This document shows positions 9,408 through 20,320 of a stretch of DNA of 64,000 nt, in pieces. This DNA is from Pyrenula massariospora (taxonomy: Eukaryota; Ascomycota; Eurotiomycetes; Pyrenulales; Pyrenulaceae). The stretch lies in NCBI GenBank assembly GCA_021030905.1, contig JAGFMI010000019.1:310001-374000 (forward strand), in the 5' to 3' direction. A program made the translations under genes and the position numbers. The notes beneath the pieces were generated by a model, which searched no databases, had not been told where the DNA came from, and was given only the letters and a program-made list of their open reading frames with translations. Position 1 is the stretch's first letter. Every line of letters begins with the position of its first letter.

Positions 9408-12400
9408 ATGTCAGCATCTTCTCAAAATGGTGTGCATGATAGCAACGCCCCAAACTCTTCGGAGGCGAAGATCGTGCTCGATGTGCAGAAGCTGCACTCT
9501 CTCCCTTCTGAACAGCAGGATTTGTTCCTGCTTACATTTGTTTCTGACTTAACACGTCATGTTGAAGATCTCGATCGGGATGCGTTGAAGGTGCAGCAAG
9601 GTTCAATAAAACATGAAGTCCTCCAAATACTTGGCCTCTCTTCGCCTATACCCGCACGAGTCATCAGAGGTACTCTGGGTGGGATACTGGCCACCCTTTT
9701 TCGTCGTGGACCTCGAAATCTACTCTACGAAACCATAAATGATCTTATAACCCTCATAAATGCTGGGAAGGGCGAGAAAGAGCTCAAGACGAAGCACGCC
9801 GCTGTTGTTTGTCTTGGAGAAGTGTTCGGCGCTGCGGGGGACAGTGCTGTCAGTCTTGCTGGATTGACTTGCGCAAGTCTATTGCGGCTGTTGAAAGCGG
9901 CTCGCAATCATGCTGGGCTCAGGGCGGCTGTCTTCAAGGCGTTGCGCCTAGCTGTAACGAGCCTTGGACCAGGCCTTGACGAGACTTTAGCAAGAGACAT
10001 ATGGAAGAGTGCGCGCTCTGCGGCTTCAAGCGACCAGTCTGTCATTACGCAGATGAATGCATGCAGATGTCTTGAGGATCTTATCAACTCAACGGGTTAC
10101 TTTGAGAACTCAAACGACTTTGAGTCACTGAGAACTACTCTTTACAAGACGATAGAAAGTCCTGTTGTCAAGGTGCGTCATGGGGCGGCATCATGCCTTG
10201 CAGCCGTGCTGGTGAAAGCGTACTCCGAGAAAGGATCCAAGCAGATGATTCCAAAGGTCAAGAAGCCTAAGAAGACAAGTAGGAAACCAGGAGCGCCTGC
10301 TGAAGAGGAGGATGATGAGATAGAAAGACCAGGCACCCCGTCCCGCAAACCTACGATACAGTTGACGCTTAGTCTATCAGAGATACTGCGATATTTGTCT
10401 GCTCAATATTGCCGGGCTTCAACCAGCAACAAAGGCAGAGCTGGTATCGCTTACTGCTATAAGAAAGTCGTCACAAACTTGCCCGCAAAGGTTATTGAGG
10501 AAAACTACAGCGATGTCGCCAGTCATCTCCTTGCAGATCTGCTCGATCATCCTGTGGTGTCTTACAACAGATATAGACTCTTGTTGACTCGAAATTTTGT
10601 AAGGTCTATACTCGAAGACACTGTTGGGCAGACGATTCTTGGCGAAAGCGCCCGGTTGAACGCTGTACGGTGGCTAATCAATGATATTCTCAAAAATTAT
10701 CCGCAAGTAGTTCAAGAAAGAAAAGCTCCATCCAAGCATACTTTGACTGCCGCATTAAGCTGTCTTGTCTCCTTAATCAATTCACTGGGTTCAGCCTTTA
10801 CAATCTTCGGAGACACCTGCAAGCAGGCTCTTTTTCAAGTCATTCAGCATCCAAGCTACACCGTTCAAGTACACGTTTCTCAATGTCTACGAATGCTCGT
10901 CCTGGCTTGTCCACAAGAATTCCATCCATGTGCGGATGCCTGCCTGACACACTTGAGAAAGGAACTGGATGAATTATCCCAGCCTCGTCATACCCAAAGG
11001 AGGTGCGTGGGCTACGCAAACGCTCTCGCTGCCGTCCTCGGAACGTCGAGGCTTCAGCCCCTATACGGCTCCGTTGACACGTTCTCGCGGGTGCTGGTGC
11101 TCGCAAATGAGCTTCTCAAAAGCAGCAGTGCATCAGAGCTTCGTGTTTCCGCCACACAGATTCAAGTTGCTTGGATCCTAATCGGAGGGTTGATGCCGCT
11201 TGGACCCAATTTCGTGAAAATTCACCTCAACCAGCTTCTTTTGCTGTGGAGGAATGCTCTGCCACGTCCCTTGAGCCGAGAAAATTTTGCACAGCGTGGG
11301 ACTTTGGAGATGAGCTTCCTTGCTCATGTCCGCGAATGTGCTCTTGGATCTTTGCTCGTTTTCCTCGAATTCAATAGTAGCCTCGTAACTACAGATGGGT
11401 CGAAAAGAATTGCAGGCATGCTTCAAAACACCATTCTCTTCTTAGAAAGTCTACCAGCAATACGCTCATCTGAGGATTTGTCTAGCCGACTGATTCCTGC
11501 TCTTCAGCTTTCAGACTTCGCTATCATGGTACGCCGCCGTGTACTTCAATGCTTTGCAAAACTTGTCAGTTTGGACTATCTTGGTCATCATGATACTCTT
11601 GCCCAGTCCAACCTGCTTAGCTTAGCTATCTCATGTTTTGCAGATCCCGACAGCGACATCCCAAGATCATTGGAGACATCAATTGCAAGCTCTGCAAGCT
11701 CTTTTGAAAGCCTCTGGGAGTTGTCTGATAACTGGGGTGGCGGTGTTTCTGGCTTGATTAGAGGATACAAGATCGGTCCTATACCAGGTGACCGCCATAA
11801 AAAGATCCCTGGGTTTCGGTATCTCGATCCTGTCGATAACGTTGATGAAAATGTGAGTACCCGAAAAGACCTCTGTGTATTAGAAGCTGACTCAGAATGC
11901 CAAAGCTGGTCTCTCCTATCTGCGCTGCTGCTGAGCACGACTCTATATTTCTTTACTCGCTCCACAGCCGAAGCGACAATTTCACTACGGATGGTCCAGG
12001 AACTGCGGTGGTCAATGCAGCGATTGCTTTATTCGCTGCTGCTTTCCCGATTCAACACCCCAAGGTTCAAGAAAGCAGTCTAGAGCAGTTGGCCATCCTC
12101 CTCGCTTCTCAGAGCAAACAACGAGATCCGGCAAAAAGAGCCGCCATGTCATTCAATATTACGGCTGCCTTACTACTTGCGCTTGTCGTTGGGGCAAAAG
12201 AAACGCAGTACGCCTCCGGAAATTTGTCTTCCCCAGCCGTTGAAAAACTATTTCAAGATCTTTTGCATCCCGCAGTCGTTGACTCCGATCCGTACCTACG
12301 CAACATGGCCTCCGAGGCGATTGGTCGCCTTTGCAGAATATACGGAAGCCAGTCCACTAATTTTGAAGTAAAAACGCTCATCGACATGATTGTCGAGAAC

Positions 12401-15400
12401 CGAAATCCAGATGCGCGTGCTGGTTGCGCAATGGCTTTAGGCTCCATACATACACAACTAGGCGGCATGGCTGCTGGTTTCCATGTCAAAACTATCGTTG
12501 GTGTACTTCTCTCACTTTGCAGCGACTCTCACCCTACGGTCCATTTCTGGTCTTTGGAAGGACTGGCACGCGTGGCAGACTCGGCGGGTCTTACTTTCTC
12601 AGGATATGTCACAAGCACCCTAGGAATGTTAACCCAGCTTTATGCCAATGATTCACACAACGAAGAGGGACAATCTCTGGCAACGTCAAACATTGAAGCC
12701 GAATATCCTGCGCCATTAGTGATCGGCCGCTGTGTCGACTCTTTAATCAACGTATTGGGTCCGGACCTGCAAGATATGACCAAGCCTCGGGACTTGATCA
12801 TGAATTTAATTGGTTTCTTTGGCCGGGAAGAGGACGACTCTATGCAAACGCAGAGCCTAGTGTGTCTTCGACATCTTTCTATATTTGCATCAAGCCATAT
12901 GCGGTTTCCTGAATATGTGCAAAGTCTTGCGAATGGTCTGTCTGCACGGAGTAGACTCCTACGAAGCGTTTCAATCGAGGGCTTGAATGATCTTATGAAT
13001 CGTGACGCCGAGCATGTCCTTGAGGTGGCTGAAGATGATTTCGAGGAGCAACTGTGGCTTGCACTTGACCGAGATCCTACTTCGCCGCCACTGCGTAGCA
13101 TGATAATGAATTGGCTTTCAAAGACTGGTTTGTCTGATACAGCTACGTGGGTTCGACGATGCCAGTATGTCATGTCCAAGACAAAGTTGAAAGTTGAAGC
13201 AGAACCCGCACCAACTACAGCGAAATCAGAAACAGCGCCCGATCTCCAGGATGAAGAGGTAGCTGGCTTTGCCGCTGCCGCCGCTGCCGCCCAGGGAGAG
13301 AACCCTGAAAAAGGCACTGAGGGACAGGAATTCTTGAAGTGGCAATCTAGAGTCTTTGCGATGACTTGTTTGAGTGAACTACTGTCTATGGTTAGTAGTG
13401 AAGTGTTGCCAGATCAGCATATACCCTCTGAAGCAGCGCTTCAAACCAAGATAGCCGATATTGTGCGCATGGCATTCTCGGCGTCAACTGCTAGCGTTGT
13501 TGAGCTTCGAATTTTAGGGCTTAGAATCGTCGACCAAGTCCTGAAGCTTTTTGGGAAAACGCCAGATCCAGATTTCCTAGAAGCATCATTACTAGAACAG
13601 TATCAGGCTCAGATCGGATCTGCTTTAACACCTGCCTTTGCGGCTGATTCCTCTCCTGAGCTCGCTTCCGAAGCTATTAATGTATGCGCGACCTTTGTTA
13701 CTACAGGAATCGTAACAACAGTTGATCGGATGGGTCGGATTTTTAGACTCATGATCACTGGATTGGAAAGTCTAGCCGATGAACGCGATGATGCCACCAT
13801 AGGTGACTTGAAGAACCTCAGTTATAATTCTCGAATGATGTTAAAGACTTCCCTTTTGTCCGCCTGGGCCCAGCTGCAGATATCAAGTGGAGAGCAGCAT
13901 TATCTTGAAGATATCATCCAACCATATATCGCAAAACTGACACCGCTGTGGCTCTCTTCATTGCAGGAGTATGCACGGCTCAGGTTTGAGCCTGAAATAT
14001 CAAGCACTCTAGGCCCTGAGAATTTGTCAGGAGATCTCAATGAACTTTACGCGGCTCTCAATCGTCAGACTCTTTTAAGATTCTACCAAGACAGCTGGCT
14101 GAGAATCGTGAATGCAATTGCAAACTTGGTCGAAAAGGATAGCCAATTTGTATTTGACGCCCTCGATGGCCGCCTCGAAGATGCACATTCACCCACAAAG
14201 GTCAATGGCACGTCCTCGGCGAAAGATCGTATCAGCTACCGTGACCAACCAGTCGCGTTTTTCTTCATTCTCTTCGGCCTAGCGTATGAGGCGCTTGTGA
14301 TACAGTCCCGCGACAATGAGGCCCAGAGCGCGGAAATTTTACGAGCATTGAAGAAAATACTCCGACCAAGTCTGTCCGGAAATGCGATCTATCAAGACAC
14401 CGTTTTCAATGAGTCATTAGACACCCTTGGTAGGATGGCCTTGACATCTGGCCTGGGGACGCAAGGCGTTGTCGTGGAGATTTGCCGAAACCTTTCGCTT
14501 GATCACATTTCAGCCAAAAGGGACGAGGATAGGAACGAGAAACTTTCCGATGACATAGAACAGTTATTCGAATTAGCGCGTGTCGTGGTCCTGGTCCTTG
14601 TAGGGTTAGTGCCTACATTGGGCGAGACACCCGCGTCTCAAACTCGGCGTGCCTTAAATGACGAGGCCGTCGCCTTATCGCAGCACTCGCTAGACGCATT
14701 GGTGGACATTGTGGACATGTTTCCTTCGATCATAAGAGCGGATTTGCACGCCTGTGTCGTGCACACTTTCTGTACCATTCTCTCCACAGGGTCTTGCCAA
14801 GCGGCTGTTGTTCCTCAAGCTTTCCCGACATTCAAACGTTTCTTGCAGAGCTTATGCCATCACTCTCAAGTTCCTGAGCGGCATGATTCCGCCTCAAGGC
14901 TTGCTCGTGGCTGCCTCAGACAATTTCTTCAGATTCTGTCTCGAGCTCAACGCAGAGATAGCGAGTTTTCTATTCCTTGCGCAAAAAATACTCTGCTATC
15001 GATGACAATTCTCCTGACTACTGCTGGCGAGCTCTTGTCTCCAAATGACGATTTGATATCCAGAATGGTTTCAGACATGACTGATTGTCTCCAGGATCTG
15101 GGACTAGCCAAAGTCGCTGCAAATTGTCTCCGATCACTACTTCTTTCGAGCGCAAAATCTCCCGTCGAGGAAGTGGTAGCAAAACATGTCTTCCCTAGAC
15201 TTCTTTGGTTTGTGGTGGACATGTCTATGGAAGATCCCGAGAAATGTCGGGCAACCGTCATTCAAGGACTCACTTCGTATCTTTCTGTGTTGCCAGGTGA
15301 GCACAGGGGAGCGGCAACCGTAATACTCGTCCCAGCATTACTTCTTTACGCTAGGAGTCAAGGAAATCCTTCATATCAGGAAATAGCTTCGCGTCTTCTA

Positions 15401-15577
15401 GAACTTGCCGCGGCCGACCAAACAGCGTTTCGTGCTGTCATCGCGTCTCTAGATGCAGAGCAGAGGCCGCTACTGGAGGAAATTCTAAGAAGCGGCGGAA
15501 GTGTACGGAAGGAGATCGCAGCGAGTGGCCGTGAGGAAGATATAAAGCCGACCATTGCTCTACGCATGGATTTCTAA
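9408..15577 (+). CDS. LAA1: HEAT-repeat trafficking protein LAA1 / HEATR5 homologue, one intron
   Basis: Exons 9408-11852 and 11903-15577 join across a 50-bp intron (donor GTGAGT, acceptor CCAAAG, phase 0) into 2,039 residues, the usual size for HEATR5/Laa1. The frame is open back to 9390, but the first ATG is at 9408. The protein is built of HEAT helices throughout. Recognisable blocks are the N-terminal KHEVLQILGLSSPIPARVI, TKHAAVVCLGEVFGAAGDSA and VRHGAASCLAAVLVKA, then DSDPYLRNMASEAIGRLCR and NPDARAGCAMALGSIHTQLGG in the second half. A basic/acidic linker (KVKKPKKTSRK, then EEEDDE) lies near residue 285. In yeast, Laa1 is the large partner of AP-1 needed for clathrin-dependent sorting between trans-Golgi and endosomes. 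The acceptor was chosen because it restores the downstream frame; a CAG six bases earlier in the wrong phase leads to a stop. Confidence 0.9.
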
Positions 15578-16246
15578 TGAAGGCATCTTATAGACTAGTA
15601 GCTGGCCTACCAAGGTTCAAAATAATCCACCGGTTCTTCTTGTGATAGCATATTTGTATTTTTGCCAATTGAACGTTCACCGGTGGCTTCTCACGGTCTT
15701 CCCAAACCGCTGTTTTCTTGCGAGTAAGGCTTTGGATATGATTGAAACTAGTCTAATTACGAATAGCACTTCTACAACGTTGAAATAGTAAGTGTCAACC
15801 TTGTCTGTCTAGTAAAGTTTTGTATGTGAGGAGCGGATAGTGCAACTCCGATCCTTTGCTTGAGACTGAACTCTCCTCCGCCGTTGCCGAAACTCGGGGA
15901 GCTGCTGAAACGAGAGCCGCACAGCCCTGGAAAGCTTCGGCCCACCTTGTTCGCAGGTCACTTTCAGATTTTTTTTTAGTTTCTTCAGCCAAGATTTCAT
16001 GACTTTGAAGGCGCTTCCTAGGGACGCCCATGGAAGTTGAGAGTAAGTTTTGGTCGCTTTGAAGGAACCCGCCTGTCGTAAAACACTGGTCTACTGGTCT
16101 ATGTCAGATAGAATTGTAAGTGGATTTCCAACGTCTCTTTACATAAAAAGCGCAATCGTCCATTTTTTTACATTCCTTCCTCAATTCCGCCGCTATTGCC
16201 GTATTTCCTTATCTATTCCGCGCCAGCTCTCTTTCCTTACGTCGCA
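15578..16246. other. Intergenic region, no gene seen
   Basis: This is the 3' region of LAA1 and the promoter of the small secreted protein. The upstream ~100 bp of the latter are pyrimidine-rich (tttcctt, ctttccttac), as is common before fungal start codons. Minus-strand frames at 15795-16031 are not supported. Confidence 0.5.
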
Positions 16247-16877
16247 ATGTATCACCCTTCCACCCCCATCTTCCTCTTCATACTCTTTCTCTCACAACTA
16301 ACTGCCGCATCTCCTCGCCTCCTCTCCCCAGCACCGGCCGGCCACATATTCCCCCGCACCAACAGCAGCACAACCCCAACCCCCCTCAACACCGCCGCCT
16401 GCCTCAACGCCACCGCCCTCGCCACCGGCATCCGCCAGAACATCGCCGCCCAGCGCGGCGAACAGGACTCCACCACCGCCCTCCAGATCCTCCAATCGTC
16501 CGCCGGCTACTCTCAGGATTCTCCGTCCTCGCAAGCCCAGTTCCAGGCCTCGAAGGTGCAGCTGCTGTCCTTTGTCAACCAGGGCATTCTGATAAGGCAG
16601 AGTAATCAGATGATGGCGTCGGCGGCGGGCAGGGCGAGTGATGGTTTGGCGACGGTGGCGGGGGCGCAGGTGATGGAGCAAAAGGTTGCGGGGGGGCTGA
16701 CGGGGGATCCGGGGGTGGATGGGGCGATGTTGGGGAGTTTGCAGAGGATGTTTGCGGGGGGGATTGCGCAGAATATGATGAATGAGGTTGAGGTGAGTTT
16801 TTTCTTCTGAGGGTGTGTTCTCGATGTGTGCGTGCTTGTGGCTGACGGGGAGGGGGTAGGCGTTAAGGGGTTGCTGA
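16247..16877 (+). CDS. Small secreted protein, 187 residues, one intron
   Basis: Exon 1 is 16247-16792 and exon 2 is 16860-16877, joined across a 67-bp intron (GTGAGT; branch-like GGCTGAC; acceptor GGTAG; phase 0). The start is the first ATG, at 16247. Residues ~8-20 are a clear hydrophobic signal peptide (IFLFILFLSQLTAA). The mature part begins with a Ser/Thr/Pro-rich stretch with possible N-glycosylation sites, then CLNATALATGI and a helical Ala/Gln-rich domain (QLLSFVNQGILIR, GLTGDP, FAGGIAQNM). Splicing adds only five residues ending in GC, giving one cysteine near the start and one at the end of the domain; small secreted fungal proteins of this kind usually show that pairing. Without splicing the frame ends in VSFFF. 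Function is unknown. The coding strand is strongly C-rich to ~16590 and strongly G-rich afterwards. Confidence 0.72.
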
Positions 16878-17650
16878 AGGGTGGGTTGTGGTATGAGTAT
16901 GGGCGGGATATGTGTTTTTGCGAGTACCATCCGTATAAAGTGAAGGCTTCGATATAAGCAACAGAAAGTAGTGGGATGGTCATTTTCAGGATAGCGAGTC
17001 AACTACCATTTCAAACTTGGGGGCTTCCGCCATAATACTGCAGTAACGCTCGAATTGGCTGTTGAAGCAACAAGATGCCAACCTGAGAGCTGTCAACAGA
17101 TAACACTAAATACGTAGAGGCTTCATTATAGCAGCGCTCCTTCGAGCCCTCAAGATCTTACGAGGAAGAGGACCGTAACCCCATTCATCCCAGCCAATTC
17201 AGCCAGCAGTCCCAAAAGCCAGCCAGCACCTGCAACAAGCTTCCATTCTTAGCTTTGTTTCGAGGCAGACAAGATCAATCGTTTCTCCAGAGGGATCCTT
17301 CGCTCCAAGCGTTCACTAAGGACTAGTTACTGTCTGCAGCTGAGACCTGGCTGATCTTCCAGGAATAGCGTTCTCTCGTAACAACTTTCACAAAGGTTGA
17401 GCGTCACCTTAGATTATCCCATCATATGCTCTAAAGGCGCAAACCTATACCATAGAGGCAGCGGATGGTGAATTAAATTAGCTTTTCAAGGGGCAGATGC
17501 GGACCTCGGGGTCCGTATAAGCAACGGGTTGGTCTTTGCAACACCAGGGTTGTTAATTTTGATCTGGATAGATAGATGGGAACGAGAGGAAGGGTCTTCC
17601 TAAATGCGTTTGCAGCAATCGCCGAGGGTATGTAGGGCGACATCTAGTTA
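16878..17650. other. Intergenic region up to the AT-rich block
   Basis: This is sequence of ordinary composition with no supported gene. It ends sharply at the 19-bp repeat that opens the AT-rich block. Confidence 0.6.
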
Positions 17651-17669
17651 AGGGATCCTGGGCTCTAAT
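17651..17669 (+). repeat. 19-bp direct repeat, left copy, at the block border
   Basis: The sequence AGGGATCCTGGGCTCTAAT lies exactly where normal sequence turns AT-rich. A copy with a single A-to-G difference is at 33460-33478. It may be a target-site duplication of the oldest insertion or a recombination scar. Confidence 0.75.
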
Positions 17670-18041
17670 GATTTGATTTGATTTTGATTTAATTGATTCT
17701 TACGCTGATCCACCTAGATACTTATAAAACTAGATGGTTAAGCCCACCAAGGCTTATACAAATCGCTCTATAACGAAAAGAGTAAAAAAAAAGAGATATA
17801 TAGCGTTATATAAATAAAACTTTAAATAAATAAATACTGCCAACTGCATGCGATCATTTTTTTTTATTCCTCTCTTTAAAATTTTCTACCTACTTATCTC
17901 TTCCTTCCCGTACTTCTTTAATAATATAGCTGTGGCTCTAAATCCCTCTGTTTTAATAACATCTTAATATAGCTATATAGTAAACCTTTCTACTTATTAT
18001 ACATCGTTTCTTCGCGAAGTAATAGGATATTAACCTGCACC
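17670..18041. repeat. Left remnant of the oldest insertion, host of the outer retrotransposon
   Basis: This sequence lies between the 19-bp border repeat and the target duplication of the outer LTR element. It starts with a GATTT-rich run (17670-17700), which on the minus strand would be an AATCA-type tail. Together with 32938-33459 it would be ~0.9 kb before the outer element landed. The element type is not identified; a truncated LINE on the minus strand is one possibility. Confidence 0.45.
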
Positions 18042-18046
18042 CTCTC

Positions 18047-18217
18047 TGTGAGATCTAGATGGGTGACAACAGGTAGAGAGCTAAAGAACTAGAACTAATT
18101 TCTATATTTTATAGATTTAAAATTTAAAGTTTAAAAAGCTATATTTATATATACAGCGAGAATAAATATTTTATAATAAATTTTAATAAAATTTGACAGA
18201 TTTCGATAGGCCTAATA
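18047..18217 (-). repeat. 3' LTR of the outer element (171 bp)
   Basis: It pairs with 32762-32932. Every G/C position of the right copy between 32885 and 32932 that differs here differs by transition (ggcctcggtaggcctgaca became gatttcgataggcctaata), except for changes just outside the end. An A-rich purine run directly inside (about 18220-18231 read on minus) fits a decayed polypurine tract. Confidence 0.88.
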
Positions 18218-19181
18218 ATTATTTTTTTTTTAAAAAAAATTTATTTTTAAAGTTTTAACAAATTATATTAATAGTACTTTTTATATTTATATTTTATTTA
18301 ATAAAATATTTATTTTAATTTAAATTTTGTATTTTCGAATGTTTTATAATCTATTGTAATATTTATTATAATCGAATTAAAATTATATATAGTTCTATAT
18401 ATTTATATTTTATAATTAAATTTTAATTTAAATATAAAGTTATTTTAATTTAAATATAAAGTTATTTTTATTTAGATTTTAATGAATTAAATTATAAAGT
18501 TTAAATCGAATATGAATTATATTCGATTTTTATTAATTTTATTTTTTAATAGCTTTTTATATTTAAGCTATTTCTATCTCGACGAAGCTCGATTTCGATT
18601 AAAATTTTTAATAATTTTCATTTTTTTAATTTAATTATTTATCGTAATTAAGTTGTAATTAATTTAATTAATTAATTTTATATTTTTTACAAATTGCTGT
18701 AAATTATTACTTTTTATTATTTAATTTTATATATTTAAGTTATTATTATTTTAACGAGATTCGAACTCGAACATAATTTTTAATAATTTTTTTAATTAAA
18801 TTTTAATTTAATTATTTGCAGTCGATTTAAAATCGATTTAAATTTAAATTATTTATTTATTATTTAATTTAAATATTTATCGTAATTGAATTATAAGTAA
18901 TTTAATTAATTTTAATTTTTTAATTTTTTATATCGCTGTAAATCGATAAATTTATTTATTTTAAATTTATTATAAATATGACTTATCGGCGATTCGCTAT
19001 TAAATAATATTTATTTTATTTAAATTTTTAGTAGCTAATTAATTTATTTATTATTTAATTTAATAATAATAATCGCATAAAAATATCTGCGCTATTATTA
19101 ATTAATTTTTTAAAATTTTTTTAAATTATATCGCCAATTTCGTTATATATATTTATTTTATTTAAAATTGCTTCAATATTA

Positions 19182-19182
19182 C

Positions 19183-19272
<90 letters not shown>
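19182..19272. repeat. (TAA)n run joined to (ATT)n run, a perfect-arm palindrome
   Basis: About 70 bp of TAA repeats are followed directly by ~23 bp of ATT repeats, so the junction can fold into a hairpin. Flanking copies of a ~30-bp sequence (AAAATTGYTTCRATAT, 19167 and 19288) repeat on either side in direct orientation. Confidence 0.9.
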
Positions 19273-19274
<2 letters not shown>

Positions 19275-20275
19275 TTTTAGTTATAAATATTATTTATTTA
19301 AAATTGTTTCGATATCGCTAATAGTACTTTAATAAAATTTTAACTTTAAAATTTTTTTTTATAAAATTAATTTTTTATTCGTTTTATTAACGCGCCGTTT
19401 ATATATTTATAAAAAAATTTTTTTATATAATATATACGGTGCCTAATTGCCTTTTTTAAATTAAAATAAATATTTAATAAAAGTGCTAATTAAAATAAAA
19501 TTTTTTATATATTTATTTAAAAATATTAAATATATTTTTTGAAATACACTTATTATTTTTTTAGATAGTTTAATTATTTTATTATAAATTTTTTTATTTA
19601 TTCGCTTTATATACAATTCTAATTTTTAAAATATTTTTTTTTTTAATAAAAAATATTTATTTTTTTTTCGTCCTCACCGACACTTTCTTAATAAAATTAT
19701 TTTTATTTTTTAATAAATTTTATTTTTAGGTATATACTCGCTGCGTATATAAAGTTAATTTATTTTTAATAAATAAATTTATCCGAAAGATTAAATTTTT
19801 AAATATAAAAATATACTATTTTTTATTTATTAAAAAAAAAATTACAGTTTAGTGAACTGATCGTTTTACTTTTTATATTATTTTTTATATTTTTTTTTAT
19901 ATTTTTTCGATTATTATAAATAGTGCTTTAATTTTTTATAATTTTTTATTTATATTTTATTTTAATTATTTACTTCGTTTTTATTTAATTTTATTTTTTT
20001 TTTATTTTTACCGCTTTTATTTTTATATTTGCTGTAAATTTATCCACCTTTTTTATAAAAAGAATTATTTAATTTTATTGAAGGCGATGCGTATAAATAT
20101 TAAACTATTTATTTATTTTATAAATAATATTTTTAAAATATTTTTAAGATATATTATTAATTTATATTAAATCGATCTTTTTATTTTTATTTAAAATTAA
20201 TTAAAAAATTTTCTTATTTGTTTTAATTTTTTTTTTTTTTTTTTTATCGACAACGACGACGATAAAGACGAAGAT

Positions 20276-20320
20276 AAAAAAAAAATAAAAAATAAAAATA
20301 AAAATAAAAATAAAAATGAA
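20276..20320. repeat. AAAAAT microsatellite
   Basis: Tandem AAAAAT/AAAAATA units with late G substitutions, following an acidic-codon-like run (gacgacgataaagacgaag) at 20252-20272. Confidence 0.8.

Noticed and set aside
11853-11902. Two overlapping long frames at 9.4-15.6 kb as separate genes
   Set aside because: They are halves of one HEATR5/LAA1 protein separated by a GTGAGT intron.
16298-17002. 234-codon minus-strand frame opposite the secreted protein
   Set aside because: The His/Pro/Arg/Gly repeats are a shadow of the skewed base composition of the plus-strand gene.
19182-19272. TAA/ATT palindrome as terminal inverted repeat of a DNA transposon
   Set aside because: The arms meet without an element between them and are pure trinucleotide repeats.
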